Assembly: GCF_000429705.1 (NCBI RefSeq)
Contig: NZ_KE386941.1
Span: forward strand, 310,001-374,000
Origin: Alteribacter aurantiacus DSM 18675
GTDB lineage: Bacteria > Bacillota > Bacilli > Bacillales > Salisediminibacteriaceae
Reading direction: 5' to 3'
DNA: 64,000 nt
A program made the translations under genes and the position numbers. This document shows positions 26,642 to 35,700 of the stretch, piece after piece. Positions within the stretch are counted from its first letter, which is position 1; each line of letters starts with the position of its first letter. The notes beneath the pieces are model-generated. The model did no database searches. It was not told the DNA's origin and saw nothing but the letters and a program-made list of their open reading frames with translations.

Positions 26642-27580
26642 GTGAAAGAAAAATACGGTTTACTCGTAATGGCATACGGAACTCCAAGGAGTTTAGATGA
26701 AGTAGAACCTTATTACACACATATCCGACGAGGAAGAAAGCCATCTGAAGAGGCACTTAACGATCTTGTAGGGCGTTATGAGGCAATCGGAGGCATTTCT
26801 CCTTTGGCTAAAATTACGGATGAACAAACAGAAAAGCTAGAAGCTGAGTTGAACAAACGATTCTCTGATTGTGAATTTAAAGCCTATCAAGGGCTTAAAC
26901 ATATTGATCCATTTATTGAAGATGCCGTACATCAAATGAAAGAAGACGGTATTGAAAAGGCGGTGAGTATTGTGCTCGCTCCCCACTATTCTACTTTTAG
27001 TGTGAAGTCTTACAATGGTCGTGCTAAAGAAGAGTCTGAGAAGATCGATGGACCTACCATTGCAAGTGTTGAAAGCTGGTACGATGAGCCTAAATTTATC
27101 GACTACTGGGTTAATCAAGTGAAAAAGACAATGGATGGGATGGGCGAAGAGAAGCGCGACAAGAGCGTCGTTATTTTCTCTGCACACAGCCTACCGGAAA
27201 AAATCTTGCAAAACGGAGATCCATACCCTGACCAATTGAAGGAAACAGCGAAGTTAATTGCGGACAAAGCAGGCATTAAAAATTATGAAATTGGTTGGCA
27301 GAGTGAAGGAAACACACCGGACCCTTGGATTGGTCCGGACGTGCAGGATCTCACACGTGACCTTTATGAAAAAGAAGGCTATGAAGCGTTCGTTTATTGC
27401 CCTGTTGGATTTGTAGCCGATCACTTAGAAGTTCTATATGATAACGACTACGAATGTAAAGTGGTTACAGATGAATTAGGGGTGTCTTATTATCGTCCGG
27501 AAATGCCGAATGCAAAACCTGAGTTTATCGACTGTTTGGCGACGGTAATTGAAGAGAAGTTAAAAGAAATAGATCGTTAA
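26642..27580 (+). CDS. hemH: Coproporphyrin III / protoporphyrin ferrochelatase
   Basis: 312 residues from a GTG with GGAGG 8 nt upstream; an ATG at 26627 overlaps the Shine-Dalgarno. Inserts iron into the porphyrin, in Bacillota into coproporphyrin III. Motifs: LLVMAYGTPRS, SAHSLPEKI with the catalytic His, and CPVGFVADHLEVLYD with the conserved Glu. In B. subtilis hemY follows; here a terminator and periodic array follow, so the oxidase must be elsewhere. Confidence 0.95.
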   Translation: MKEKYGLLVMAYGTPRSLDEVEPYYTHIRRGRKPSEEALNDLVGRYEAIGGISPLAKITDEQTEKLEAELNKRFSDCEFKAYQGLKHIDPFIEDAVHQMKEDGIEKAVSIVLAPHYSTFSVKSYNGRAKEESEKIDGPTIASVESWYDEPKFIDYWVNQVKKTMDGMGEEKRDKSVVIFSAHSLPEKILQNGDPYPDQLKETAKLIADKAGIKNYEIGWQSEGNTPDPWIGPDVQDLTRDLYEKEGYEAFVYCPVGFVADHLEVLYDNDYECKVVTDELGVSYYRPEMPNAKPEFIDCLATVIEEKLKEIDR

Positions 27581-27585
27581 ATGGA

Positions 27586-27615
27586 AAAGCTGTCTCTTAG
27601 GAGGCGGCTTTTTTG
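27586..27615 (+). terminator. Terminator of hemE-hemH
   Basis: AAGCTGTCTC pairs with GAGGCGGCTT (two G-U pairs) around TTAG, followed by six T residues. Confidence 0.85.
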
Positions 27616-27622
27616 GTTGCGG

Positions 27623-27757
27623 ATGGACCGTGGTGAGTTTCGTATGATCCAGTTATTTTATGGATGTCTTGGACCCTGTTGTGAATGATCCATTTATTAT
27701 CATTTTGCTCCACTTATTATGAGGCTGCACCAGTTATTTGGGGTTGGTGCCAGTTAG
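27623..27757. repeat. Degenerate ~20-bp periodic array (locus 3)
   Basis: CCAGTTATT, CCATTTATT, CCACTTATT and CCAGTTATT recur at about 20-21 bp steps, with more degenerate GGACC units before them, right after the hem terminator. About seven units. Part of the 358-nt gene-free gap whose remainder holds the minus-strand terminator at 27813. Confidence 0.6.
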
Positions 27758-27812
27758 GAGGAAAAGACATTTTCTCCTAACTAAACCAACTTCTTATACC
27801 ACTCACGATAAA

Positions 27813-27844
27813 CAAAAAAAGTACCGTACGCGATTCGCGTACGG
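27813..27844 (-). terminator. Terminator downstream of the arginase-family gene
   Basis: CCGTACGCGA and TCGCGTACGG form a ten-bp perfect stem with a single-base loop; the minus strand continues into seven T residues. It lies about 95 nt past the stop. Confidence 0.85.
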
Positions 27845-27938
27845 CTCCTTACAGGGAGAGGAAATTATGAGAAAGTGGGGGAGTTATGTTAGTTATATAC
27901 CCCTCTTATACAAGCCTAAACCTACTTTTAAAACTTTT

Positions 27939-28886
27939 TTATCTTTTTCTGTTAATCTCTCCGGCAAGAGCATATAGGATGACCCAAGAAGCAAAATGGG
28001 AGCTGAAATCGGTTTCGTCTTGCTGGGGATATACTTCTACGAAATCCATACCGCCGACGCCACGTTTACACACTTCATGAACGATCGTTAGAAGTTCATA
28101 AGACGTAAGGCCGTTCCCATCAGCTGGACCTCCCGGGTTAAAAGCGTGATCCAAAACATCGCTACAAATACTCAAGTATACAATATCCGTTTCATTGGCA
28201 GCGATATCGTACACCTCATTAGCAAATTTACGTAAATCTTTTGCTTCTCTTACATCATTTACAGTTAACGTTGTCGCGCCAACTTCTTTTGCTAATTTCC
28301 CGTTTTCCGCTTTATTCCGAGGACCGTGTATCCCAAGGTGAACAAGGCTTTCATTTCGTACACCTTCTGTTTCATACAATCGGTAAAAAGGTGACCCGCG
28401 ACCATAAGGGTCGCCCACGGAATGTTCATTATTGTCATAATGAGCATCAAGATGAATGATGCCTACTTTTTTTCCTGTCGATTGGGTGAGTGCTTCGACG
28501 ATAGGATAGGTGATCCCATGGTCTCCTCCTAGAGCAATTGGGAATGCTCCGGTTTCCCAGACTTTTTTAGCAAACTGATTGATTTTGTTTTTCGTATCTT
28601 CCGGTTCCGCAGGCGTTACAGCAATATCCCCCATGTCTCCAAGAGTCAAGTGTTCGAAAACATCAATATGGTCGAGCTCTGGGAGGTAACCACTGTACCT
28701 ACCAGAAGATAGCCGCATGACTTTAGGGCCCAGCTCGCAGCCGGTATAATCTCCCCACGTAACAGCTCCTTCCCAAGGGACGCCATACACAATGGCATCA
28801 ACGTCTTTTACGCGTTCGGGATTTTTAACAAGGTTTTCTGCTCCTAAAAAGCAAGGTGTGTTACCATAGATCATTTTCTCAGACAT
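27939..28886 (-). CDS. Arginase/agmatinase-family ureohydrolase with altered metal ligand
   Basis: 315 residues with the ureohydrolase fold: LGGDHG and HLDAHYDN supply conserved His and Asp metal ligands. The third canonical motif, SxDxDxxDP in most members, reads SICSDVLDHAFNPGG, so a Cys replaces the first Asp and His replaces the Pro. GGAGG lies about 9 nt before the ATG at 28886. It may hydrolyse agmatine, arginine, formiminoglutamate or a guanidino compound; the substrate is not predictable, and the changed ligand warns against a plain agmatinase call. Monocistronic. Confidence 0.82.
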   Translation of the reverse strand: MSEKMIYGNTPCFLGAENLVKNPERVKDVDAIVYGVPWEGAVTWGDYTGCELGPKVMRLSSGRYSGYLPELDHIDVFEHLTLGDMGDIAVTPAEPEDTKNKINQFAKKVWETGAFPIALGGDHGITYPIVEALTQSTGKKVGIIHLDAHYDNNEHSVGDPYGRGSPFYRLYETEGVRNESLVHLGIHGPRNKAENGKLAKEVGATTLTVNDVREAKDLRKFANEVYDIAANETDIVYLSICSDVLDHAFNPGGPADGNGLTSYELLTIVHEVCKRGVGGMDFVEVYPQQDETDFSSHFASWVILYALAGEINRKR

Positions 28887-29172
28887 TAGAAAGGGCCTCC
28901 TTAAAATCAGGTTACTTATTAGATATAGCCTTTTTGTAAAGGTTAAAACCACACATTTTGAATATGTCATATTTACAAGTAAAATAACGTAGGATAACAC
29001 TTCTATTATGTTTGTATTTCATTGGGATCATTCTTTATCAAATCGTGTCGTATATACGCGTAATGGGTCGAAAATTGAGGAAGGTCGTGTTGATTTGTCG
29101 GTAAATTCAGAGGGACAAGGGTAGTAATTTCCCTTATACTTAGTAAAGGTAAAAAAAATAAGGGGATTAGTC

Positions 29173-30297
29173 ATGGACACAAAATGCAAAAATACAAATC
29201 AAATTGTCTCGCTGCTGGCTAATGAAAAGAGAAGTATTTTAAAGTCTGTGTTAGTAAAACTACCTTATTCCCGGCATGCCCAAAACGCCCGTGCACAAAA
29301 CAAATTATCAGAACTTTTTGACACCATGACCGGATACTTGGACGGACGCTCGGACTTTGACTTAGCGGCTTATGGTCGAGATGTGGCAAATTTCCGATCG
29401 AATAAGGGAGTTAATTTCGAAGAATTCCTAAATTCAATTGATGAGATTAGACTCGTTGTGTCTGATTATATAAAGGACTTATCAATAGACAAAGAGGATC
29501 AAAGCAAATCATTGGTGCGTCTTAATGAATTTTTCTTGCATATGCAAAAACACATTTGTATTCACACAGCTCAGGTTTCTGATGAACAAATAAAGAAAAA
29601 AGATGAACTGCTGTTTTCGTTGGAAGAAGATCGACTGGAAATTTTAGACCGGATCTCTACGAGCTTTGCTCATGAGTTCAGAAACCCCCTTACTTCAATC
29701 AAGGGATTTGTTCAGCTATTGGAAAGAAGAATGCCTGAACATATGCAGGAGAAGACGTACATTGAATATATTCATAACGAAATTGAAGGATTAGAAGAGA
29801 ATGTTAATCAATTTTTAATGCTATCAAATACAAAAAATCATCAAGACACTCATTCTGAGACCATTTGGTTTCATCACTTGTTGTTATCTGTAACAGAAGC
29901 GTTTCGACCAGTGTGCTCTGAAAACGATATCAGACTTACGCTTGAGATTTCCGATAATTTAATTACGAAGGGGTCGGAAGAGCAATTAAGGCTTGCTGTT
30001 ATGAAAATCATCCATAATGCTGTCGATGCATTGATGTATGTTGAACATACACGCACGATTTTGATTCGAGCAGAACTTAACGAAGGACACAACAAAATAT
30101 TTATTGAGAATAATGGACCTAAAATACCGGATTATTTGATGGAAACGATCTTTGACCCTTTTGTGAGTACGAAGGAATTGGGGAAGGGATTAGGCCTCAG
30201 TGTTTGCAAACAGATTATAGATAAACATAATGGTTCATTGAAATGTGTGTCTGAAAATGAAAAAACGACGTTTGAAATTTGTCTACCTTCAGAATGA
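29173..30297 (+). CDS. Cytoplasmic sporulation-type sensor histidine kinase
   Basis: 374 residues without membrane helices. An all-helical N-terminal sensor region of no recognised family (about 1-150) precedes a HisKA domain with H167 in SFAHEFRNPLTSIKGF and an ATPase domain with IIHNAVDAL (N box), IENNGP (G1 position) and GKGLGLSVCK (G2). The H-box is of the KinA-KinE type that feeds the Spo0 phosphorelay, and spo0B lies 111 nt downstream. Two sequences close to the Spo0A box (GGTCGAA 29066, TTGTCGG 29095) lie upstream. Partner and signal are inferred only. Confidence 0.82.
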   Translation: MDTKCKNTNQIVSLLANEKRSILKSVLVKLPYSRHAQNARAQNKLSELFDTMTGYLDGRSDFDLAAYGRDVANFRSNKGVNFEEFLNSIDEIRLVVSDYIKDLSIDKEDQSKSLVRLNEFFLHMQKHICIHTAQVSDEQIKKKDELLFSLEEDRLEILDRISTSFAHEFRNPLTSIKGFVQLLERRMPEHMQEKTYIEYIHNEIEGLEENVNQFLMLSNTKNHQDTHSETIWFHHLLLSVTEAFRPVCSENDIRLTLEISDNLITKGSEEQLRLAVMKIIHNAVDALMYVEHTRTILIRAELNEGHNKIFIENNGPKIPDYLMETIFDPFVSTKELGKGLGLSVCKQIIDKHNGSLKCVSENEKTTFEICLPSE

Positions 30298-30408
30298 AGC
30301 ATAGGAAAGACGTGTTTTTTGAAAAGTCTTATGCTATGATTAAGTGTAGTCTTGAAAATGGTAAATGGGATACTGAATTGATTACGCTTCAGTAGGAGTG
30401 TTGTTTTT

Positions 30409-30954
30409 GTGACTAAAGATTGGGAACCGGTCGAGCTTTTAAGACACTATCGGCACGACTGGCTGAATCATTTGCAACTAATAAAAGGAAATCTGGCTTT
30501 AGGAAAAACTGAGCGGGTAGAGGTTTTACTCGATGAAATTATCCAACAAGCCAAGAATGAAAGCAAGTTATCAAATATTAATGGAAACCTCCTGGCAGAG
30601 CGATTGCTCACGTATAACTGGGAGGCACATAATTTTCGCTTGAGTTTTGAAGTGATTACAGAACCACATGAGCTTCATACGAGAGAGAAACAGATCCTCA
30701 TGGTTACTGAACGTTTATTAGAGTGGTTTGACCGCCATTGCTATTATGGTGCGGACAACCACCTTCTTTTTGTTTTAAACGAATCAAGAGGGCATCCTGT
30801 AATTGAGTTTGATTTTCAGGGTAAACTGATGATTGAGTCTGTTTCTTTAAACGATCTAGAAAGTACCATCGTTTCAACGGGACAAGTGGAAATTCAAGAA
30901 GTGTCTATGGGACAGGAAGAATGTTTCGTTAGACTCCATTTTATAAATGATTAG
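30409..30954 (+). CDS. spo0B: Sporulation initiation phosphotransferase Spo0B
   Basis: 181 residues. It passes phosphate from Spo0F to Spo0A. The phosphorylated histidine is H16 in RHDWLNHLQLIKGN, and the rest is a degenerate kinase-like domain. It begins with GTG after AGGAG. As in B. subtilis it precedes obg (30 nt), but the usual upstream ribosomal genes rplU and rpmA are replaced by a histidine kinase. Confidence 0.92.
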   Translation: MTKDWEPVELLRHYRHDWLNHLQLIKGNLALGKTERVEVLLDEIIQQAKNESKLSNINGNLLAERLLTYNWEAHNFRLSFEVITEPHELHTREKQILMVTERLLEWFDRHCYYGADNHLLFVLNESRGHPVIEFDFQGKLMIESVSLNDLESTIVSTGQVEIQEVSMGQEECFVRLHFIND

Positions 30955-30984
30955 CGGCTTCGAATAATTTAGAGGTGAATCAGA

Positions 30985-32268
30985 ATGTTTGTAGATAAGG
31001 TTAATATTTTTGTTAAAGCAGGAGATGGCGGGAACGGTATTGTTGCATACCGCCGTGAAAAGTATATCCCGGATGGTGGTCCGGCAGGTGGTGACGGTGG
31101 GCGTGGTGCTGACGTGACGTTCGTTGTTGATGAAGGCCTTCGTACACTGATGGATTTTCGTTATCAACGCCATTTCAAAGCTGAGCGCGGGGAGAATGGA
31201 CGCCCGAAAAACCAGCATGGTCGCGGTGGGAAAGAAATGATCGTACGTGTACCACCAGGAACAACAGTCATTGACGAAGACACTGGGAAAGTCTTAGCTG
31301 ACCTTACAGAAGAAGGGCAAACCCATGTTGTTGTAAAAGGTGGACGCGGTGGTCGTGGAAACTCCAGGTTTGCTACACCTGCAAATCCAGCACCGGAACA
31401 CGCGGAAAATGGACAGCCGGGTCAAGAGAAAAACCTTACGCTTGAATTGAAGGTTCTTGCTGATGCTGGTCTTGTCGGCTTTCCAAGTGTCGGTAAAAGT
31501 ACGCTATTAAGCGTTGTATCAGCCGCTAAACCAAAGATTGCCGATTATCACTTTACAACACTCGCTCCGAACTTAGGTGTTGTTGAGACTGACGATTCTA
31601 GAAGTTTCGTTATGGCTGACCTTCCAGGCCTTATTGAAGGTGCCCATTCTGGAGTGGGTCTAGGACATCAATTCCTACGTCATATTGAACGAACAAGAGT
31701 TATCGTTCACGTTATCGACATGTCCGGTCTCGAAGGGCGAGATCCGTATGAAGACTATGTGACAATAAACGAAGAGCTAAAACAATACAAGATGCGTTTG
31801 ACAGAGCGTCCTCAAATCGTTGTAGCGAATAAAATGGATATTCCGGAATCAGTTGAGAATCTAGCTGCCTTCCGTGAACAAGTAGGCGAAGATGTACAGA
31901 TCTTCCCAATCTCGGCTGTTACGAAAAAAGGACTTAGAGACCTTCTGCATGCCATTGTGGATAAGATTGAAACAACAGGCGAGTTCCCTCTATATGATGA
32001 GGAAGAGCAAGAACAACGCGTTCTTTATAAGTACGAGAAGCAAGAAGCGCCATTCAAGATTACGCGAGATGATGATGGAGCGTATATTGTTGAAGGTGCT
32101 GATATTGAAATGGCATTTAAGATGACCGACTTTAATCGTTATGATTCGGTCCGCCGATTCTCTCGTAAAATGCGTCAGATGGGTATTGATGATGCATTAA
32201 GGGAAAAAGGTGCCGAAAACGGTGATACTGTTCGAATCCTTCGATACGAATTCGAATTTGTTGAATAA
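30985..32268 (+). CDS. obg: GTPase Obg (CgtA)
   Basis: 427 residues. It is an essential GTPase in ribosome assembly and stress control. Glycine-rich Obg fold at 1-158 (GGDGGRGADV, GGRGGRGNS), G domain with GFPSVGKST (about 165-173), DLPGLIEG and NKMD, and a C-terminal OCT domain after about 340. AGAGGTG precedes the ATG. Co-transcribed with spo0B. Confidence 0.97.
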   Translation: MFVDKVNIFVKAGDGGNGIVAYRREKYIPDGGPAGGDGGRGADVTFVVDEGLRTLMDFRYQRHFKAERGENGRPKNQHGRGGKEMIVRVPPGTTVIDEDTGKVLADLTEEGQTHVVVKGGRGGRGNSRFATPANPAPEHAENGQPGQEKNLTLELKVLADAGLVGFPSVGKSTLLSVVSAAKPKIADYHFTTLAPNLGVVETDDSRSFVMADLPGLIEGAHSGVGLGHQFLRHIERTRVIVHVIDMSGLEGRDPYEDYVTINEELKQYKMRLTERPQIVVANKMDIPESVENLAAFREQVGEDVQIFPISAVTKKGLRDLLHAIVDKIETTGEFPLYDEEEQEQRVLYKYEKQEAPFKITRDDDGAYIVEGADIEMAFKMTDFNRYDSVRRFSRKMRQMGIDDALREKGAENGDTVRILRYEFEFVE

Positions 32269-32276
32269 ATACATTA

Positions 32277-32304
32277 GAGGGCTGCTATTTGGCAGTCCCT
32301 TTTG
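32277..32304 (+). terminator. Terminator of spo0B-obg
   Basis: GGGCTGC and GGCAGTCCC pair with one bulge around a five-base loop, followed by TTTTG. Confidence 0.75.
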
Positions 32305-32404
32305 TGTATTGTAATATGTAGTTGATCTTCAGATATTGACACTGGTAAAATAACGTAATTATATAGAACAATTCCCTCGTTTATATGAAAAGGTGGTGAC
32401 ATTG

Positions 32405-32854
32405 ATGAAAAGAAAAACCGAGAATTTTTATTTGGTTAGAGAAGACATGCTCTCAGAAGCAATGCTGAAAACCGTCGAAGCGAAAAAGCTGATCGAGAGT
32501 GGAAAAGTGGCAAATGTAAGTGAAGCTGCCGAAGTTTTGGATATGAGCAGAAGTGCTTTCTATAAATACAAAGACGGTATTTTCCCTTTTCACACAATGG
32601 TAAAAGAGAAAATCGTTACTCTTTCCATCCACTTGGAAGACCGATCAGGGGCACTCTCCAAACTACTTGCTATCATTGCAGAGGAAAAGGGCAATGTTTT
32701 AACGATAAATCAGACAATCCCCCTTCAAGGACGAGCGAACTTAACCGTCTCAATCGAAACAGCTTCCATGACCTCAAATATCAACCGCTTAGTTTATCGG
32801 ATTGAAACGCTTGAATACATTGAGAGAGTGGAAGTCATTGGTTCCGGGACATAG
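32405..32854 (+). CDS. pheB: ACT-domain protein PheB
   Basis: 149 residues: an N-terminal helix-turn-helix-like segment (VANVSEAAEVLDMSRSAFYKYKDG, about 35-60) and a C-terminal ACT domain (VTLSIHLEDRSGALSKLL). Found beside pheA in Bacilli, where it has been called a chorismate mutase homologue but lacks the catalytic fold; a regulatory role is likelier. The start ATG 32405 follows AAAGGTGG by 8 nt. Confidence 0.9.
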   Translation: MKRKTENFYLVREDMLSEAMLKTVEAKKLIESGKVANVSEAAEVLDMSRSAFYKYKDGIFPFHTMVKEKIVTLSIHLEDRSGALSKLLAIIAEEKGNVLTINQTIPLQGRANLTVSIETASMTSNINRLVYRIETLEYIERVEVIGSGT

Positions 32855-32942
32855 TGGCAATAACGTCAGAAATCTGTTTCACTTGTCGGACATTAGATAA
32901 CAAAGTACTGAAATGAATGGAAAGCAAAAGGTGGCATTGAAA

Positions 32943-33812
32943 ATGACAAGAAAACTGGGTTACCTGGGGCCAGAGGGCTCATTTTCACACGTGGCATGCG
33001 AAACACTCTATCCGGGAGCAGTCCATATCCCATTTCCGACAATACCGGATACGATTGATGCTGCTAAAGAAAACCATATTGATATTGCGGTTGTTCCTCT
33101 GGAGAATACCATTGAGGGATCGGTCAATATTACATTGGATTACATTTTGCATTATCAAAGATTGGATATGATTAAGGAACTCACCTTACCAATCGATCAA
33201 CATCTGATGGTACACAAGAAATATAAAGAGAGCTGGAAGGATGAAATTACAAACGTATTCTCCCACCCCCATGCGGTGGCACAATGTCATCTGTTTGTAA
33301 GAAATCACTTGCCTACAGCAAAGGTAGAACATATTAGTTCCACTGCAGCGGCGGCCAAACTTGTTCGAGACCACCCGGATGAACCTATGGCGGCGATTGC
33401 TAATGAAGGTGCGGCTTCTATTTATGGATTAGAAATTGTAGGCAGGAAAATCAACGATTATCAAAACAACCACACACGATTTGTAGCTTTATCAAATGAA
33501 AAAGCCACAAAGGAAGTAACGAGTTCTTGTCATGAAACCGGCGTAAAGACGACACTTATGGTCACTTTACCCGAAGACCATTCTGGAGCTCTTCATCAAG
33601 TATTGTCCGCGTTTTCTTGGAGAAAACTTAATCTTACTAAAATTGAATCTCGGCCGATGAAAACCGGGATCGGAAATTATTTCTTTATTATAGATGTTGA
33701 AAACGAGCTCGATGATGTACTTGTTCCAGGTGCAATCAAAGAAATTGAAGCTCTTGGGTGTAAGGTATCCGTCTTGGGTAGCTATACATGTTACTTAAAG
33801 ATCACAAAATAA
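32943..33812 (+). CDS. pheA: Prephenate dehydratase
   Basis: 289 residues. Converts prephenate to phenylpyruvate in phenylalanine synthesis. The periplasmic-binding-like catalytic domain carries YLGPEGSFSH, PLENTIEGSV and NHTRFVAL (catalytic Thr), and the C-terminal ACT domain has the phenylalanine-binding KIESRPMK. ATG 32943 is preferred: AAAGGTGG lies 8 nt upstream. It follows pheB by 88 nt. Confidence 0.95.
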   Translation: MTRKLGYLGPEGSFSHVACETLYPGAVHIPFPTIPDTIDAAKENHIDIAVVPLENTIEGSVNITLDYILHYQRLDMIKELTLPIDQHLMVHKKYKESWKDEITNVFSHPHAVAQCHLFVRNHLPTAKVEHISSTAAAAKLVRDHPDEPMAAIANEGAASIYGLEIVGRKINDYQNNHTRFVALSNEKATKEVTSSCHETGVKTTLMVTLPEDHSGALHQVLSAFSWRKLNLTKIESRPMKTGIGNYFFIIDVENELDDVLVPGAIKEIEALGCKVSVLGSYTCYLKITK

Positions 33813-33833
33813 TATGGTTTGCCATGAATATAA

Positions 33834-33863
33834 GAGGATGCTCCGTTTGGGCGTCCTTTTTTC
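33834..33863 (+). terminator. Terminator of pheB-pheA
   Basis: AGGATGC and GCGTCCT arms pair around a short loop and are followed by TTTTTT. Confidence 0.8.
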
Positions 33864-34086
33864 TATTTCATGACACTCTTTTGTTGTGCGCGTAAATGCG
33901 CTTCAGTTGAGTTGAACTTATTTTTTCATGGGGAGAAAAATGGCACTTTTGTTCTTCTTGTTATACATCTTGTTTTTTTATCATAAATTGTGATGAAAGG
34001 AACTGTACGGTTGTGACGGGATAAAGTGACCATTCGCCCATCCTTGCATAGGATGTAAAGAAAACGTTTGGGAGGGATCACGGAAA

Positions 34087-35505
34087 GTGAAAATACACAT
34101 TGTTCAAAAAGGTGATACACTCTGGAAGCTATCGCAAAAGTACGGTGTAAACTTCGAAGAGTTAAAAGCTGCAAATAGTCACTTATCCAATCCGGATTTA
34201 ATTATGCCGGGAATGAAAATTAAGGTGCCGTCTAATGGTGTTCAAGCCAAAGTCGCCGGTGCCGCAAAGGAACAACCTGTTGCCGCTGCAAAAGAAGCAC
34301 CGATAGCCAAGGAAGCGCCTGTAGTAAAAGAGGCACCAAAGCCAAAGGAAGAACCTGTTGCACCTCAAGTAAAGCCGCCTTCAATCAAAGAAGAAAAGGA
34401 AGCTCCTGTAGCGAAAGCAGCACCGCCGCCACAGCCTTCTTATAAGCTACAACAGAAGATGAATTTTAATTTCTACAAACAAAAACCGGAACCTAAAAAA
34501 GAATTTCCGAAAGCTGCCGCTCCACCTAAAATGCCAAAACCTAAAGAGGAGCCAAAAAAAGTAGCTCCTGCTGCCAAGGAAGAGCCTAAGAAAGCTCCTC
34601 CAAAACAGCAGCCAAAGCAACAACCTAAAATGCAACCAAAGCAGCAACCTAAAATGCAACCGAAGCAACAGCCGAAACAACAGCCAAAGCAACAACCTCA
34701 AGTAGCTGCGCAACAAGCGCCTAAAACAATGAAAGGCGATCAGGCTCAAAAAGCAAGCCCGAATCAAATGATGCCAGGGCAAGTAATGGGAGCTCAAATG
34801 CAGCCGAATCAAATGATGCCAGGGCAAGTAATGGGAGCTCAAATGCAGCCGAATCAAATGATGCCAGGGCAAGTTATGGGAGCTCAGATGCAGCCGAATC
34901 AAATGATGCCAGGGCAAGTGATGGGGGCTCAGATGCAACCAAACCAAATGATGCCTCAGCAAGTCATGGGAATGGAGATGCAACCAAATCAAATGATTCC
35001 GCAAGTGATGGGGCAGCAGATGATGCCACAAGTGATGGGTCAACAAATGATGCCTCACCATCATTGTTATCCATATCCGATCAGTCCCGTCATGCCAGGA
35101 TGTGCGTGTCAAGGTGGGATGATGCCACAAGTGATGGGAGCGCAGATGCAACCAAATCAAATGATGCCAAATATGATGATGCCAAACCAAATGATGCCGC
35201 AAGTGATGGGCCAGCAAATGATGCCAAATATGATGATGCATGAAAACATGATGATGAATCACGACGACCTTATGAATGATGATGATTTTGAGATGAATGA
35301 AGCTGACCTATCTGGTTTATACCAACCAGGAGATATGGCACATATGTATGGGGATCTGACTGAGCAACAGTTTCAACCCCAACAGATGCAATCGTTTATG
35401 CAGAATCCGTACGGGTATGTTGCCCATAGTGGAATGAATGGTTACCAAATGCGCCAACCATTGTATTATCAAGGATGGAACCAAGCACAAGAAAACGAAG
35501 ATTAA
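34087..35505 (+). CDS. safA: Spore coat assembly protein SafA (LysM)
   Basis: 472 residues. N-terminal LysM domain (about 1-48: HIVQKGDTLWKLSQKYGV to PGMKIKVP) targets the spore cortex; SafA organises the inner coat with SpoVID. Then come Lys/Glu/Ala/Pro-rich repeats (55-165), QPKQQPK repeats (165-215) and Met/Gln/Pro-rich repeats of 15 residues (about 225-300). The GTG start has GGGAGGG about 10 nt upstream. It heads the safA-coxA-yrbC order known in B. subtilis. Promoter for sigma-E or sigma-K was not resolved. Confidence 0.92.
   Translation: MKIHIVQKGDTLWKLSQKYGVNFEELKAANSHLSNPDLIMPGMKIKVPSNGVQAKVAGAAKEQPVAAAKEAPIAKEAPVVKEAPKPKEEPVAPQVKPPSIKEEKEAPVAKAAPPPQPSYKLQQKMNFNFYKQKPEPKKEFPKAAAPPKMPKPKEEPKKVAPAAKEEPKKAPPKQQPKQQPKMQPKQQPKMQPKQQPKQQPKQQPQVAAQQAPKTMKGDQAQKASPNQMMPGQVMGAQMQPNQMMPGQVMGAQMQPNQMMPGQVMGAQMQPNQMMPGQVMGAQMQPNQMMPQQVMGMEMQPNQMIPQVMGQQMMPQVMGQQMMPHHHCYPYPISPVMPGCACQGGMMPQVMGAQMQPNQMMPNMMMPNQMMPQVMGQQMMPNMMMHENMMMNHDDLMNDDDFEMNEADLSGLYQPGDMAHMYGDLTEQQFQPQQMQSFMQNPYGYVAHSGMNGYQMRQPLYYQGWNQAQENED
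34759..34983 (+). repeat. Tandem 45-bp coding repeats in safA
   Basis: Five consecutive 45-bp units encode NQMMPGQVMGAQMQP or near variants. The first two are identical at base level and the next two differ by few synonymous changes, showing recent slippage or recombination expansion. Units 5 onward drift to MPQQ forms. Confidence 0.9.
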
Positions 35506-35516
35506 TCGACGATTAA

Positions 35517-35563
35517 AAAGGTACTCATTGAGCTCATTAACATGCTCTATGGGTTCCTTTTTT
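35517..35563 (+). terminator. Terminator of safA
   Basis: AAGGTAC...CATTGAGC and GCTCTATGGGTTCCTT form a long imperfect stem followed by a run of T. Confidence 0.8.
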
Positions 35564-35700
35564 TATGTTCAAAAACAGGTGTTTATTCATCCTTTTAATG
35601 ACATCTAATTTGTTCAAGGTAATGGCGCGGTTTCCTTTAACTAACAGAATCAATTCTCCTCAACCACCACATCCTATATGGTGAAAGGAGGGTTACAAAT

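Noticed and set aside
27738..27977. A 79-residue + frame before the arginase-family gene
   Set aside because: It runs through a strong hairpin and into the coding end of the opposite gene, with no recognisable product.
34447..35262. A long minus-strand His/Leu-rich frame
   Set aside because: It is antisense to the repeats of safA; codon repetition leaves it open by chance.
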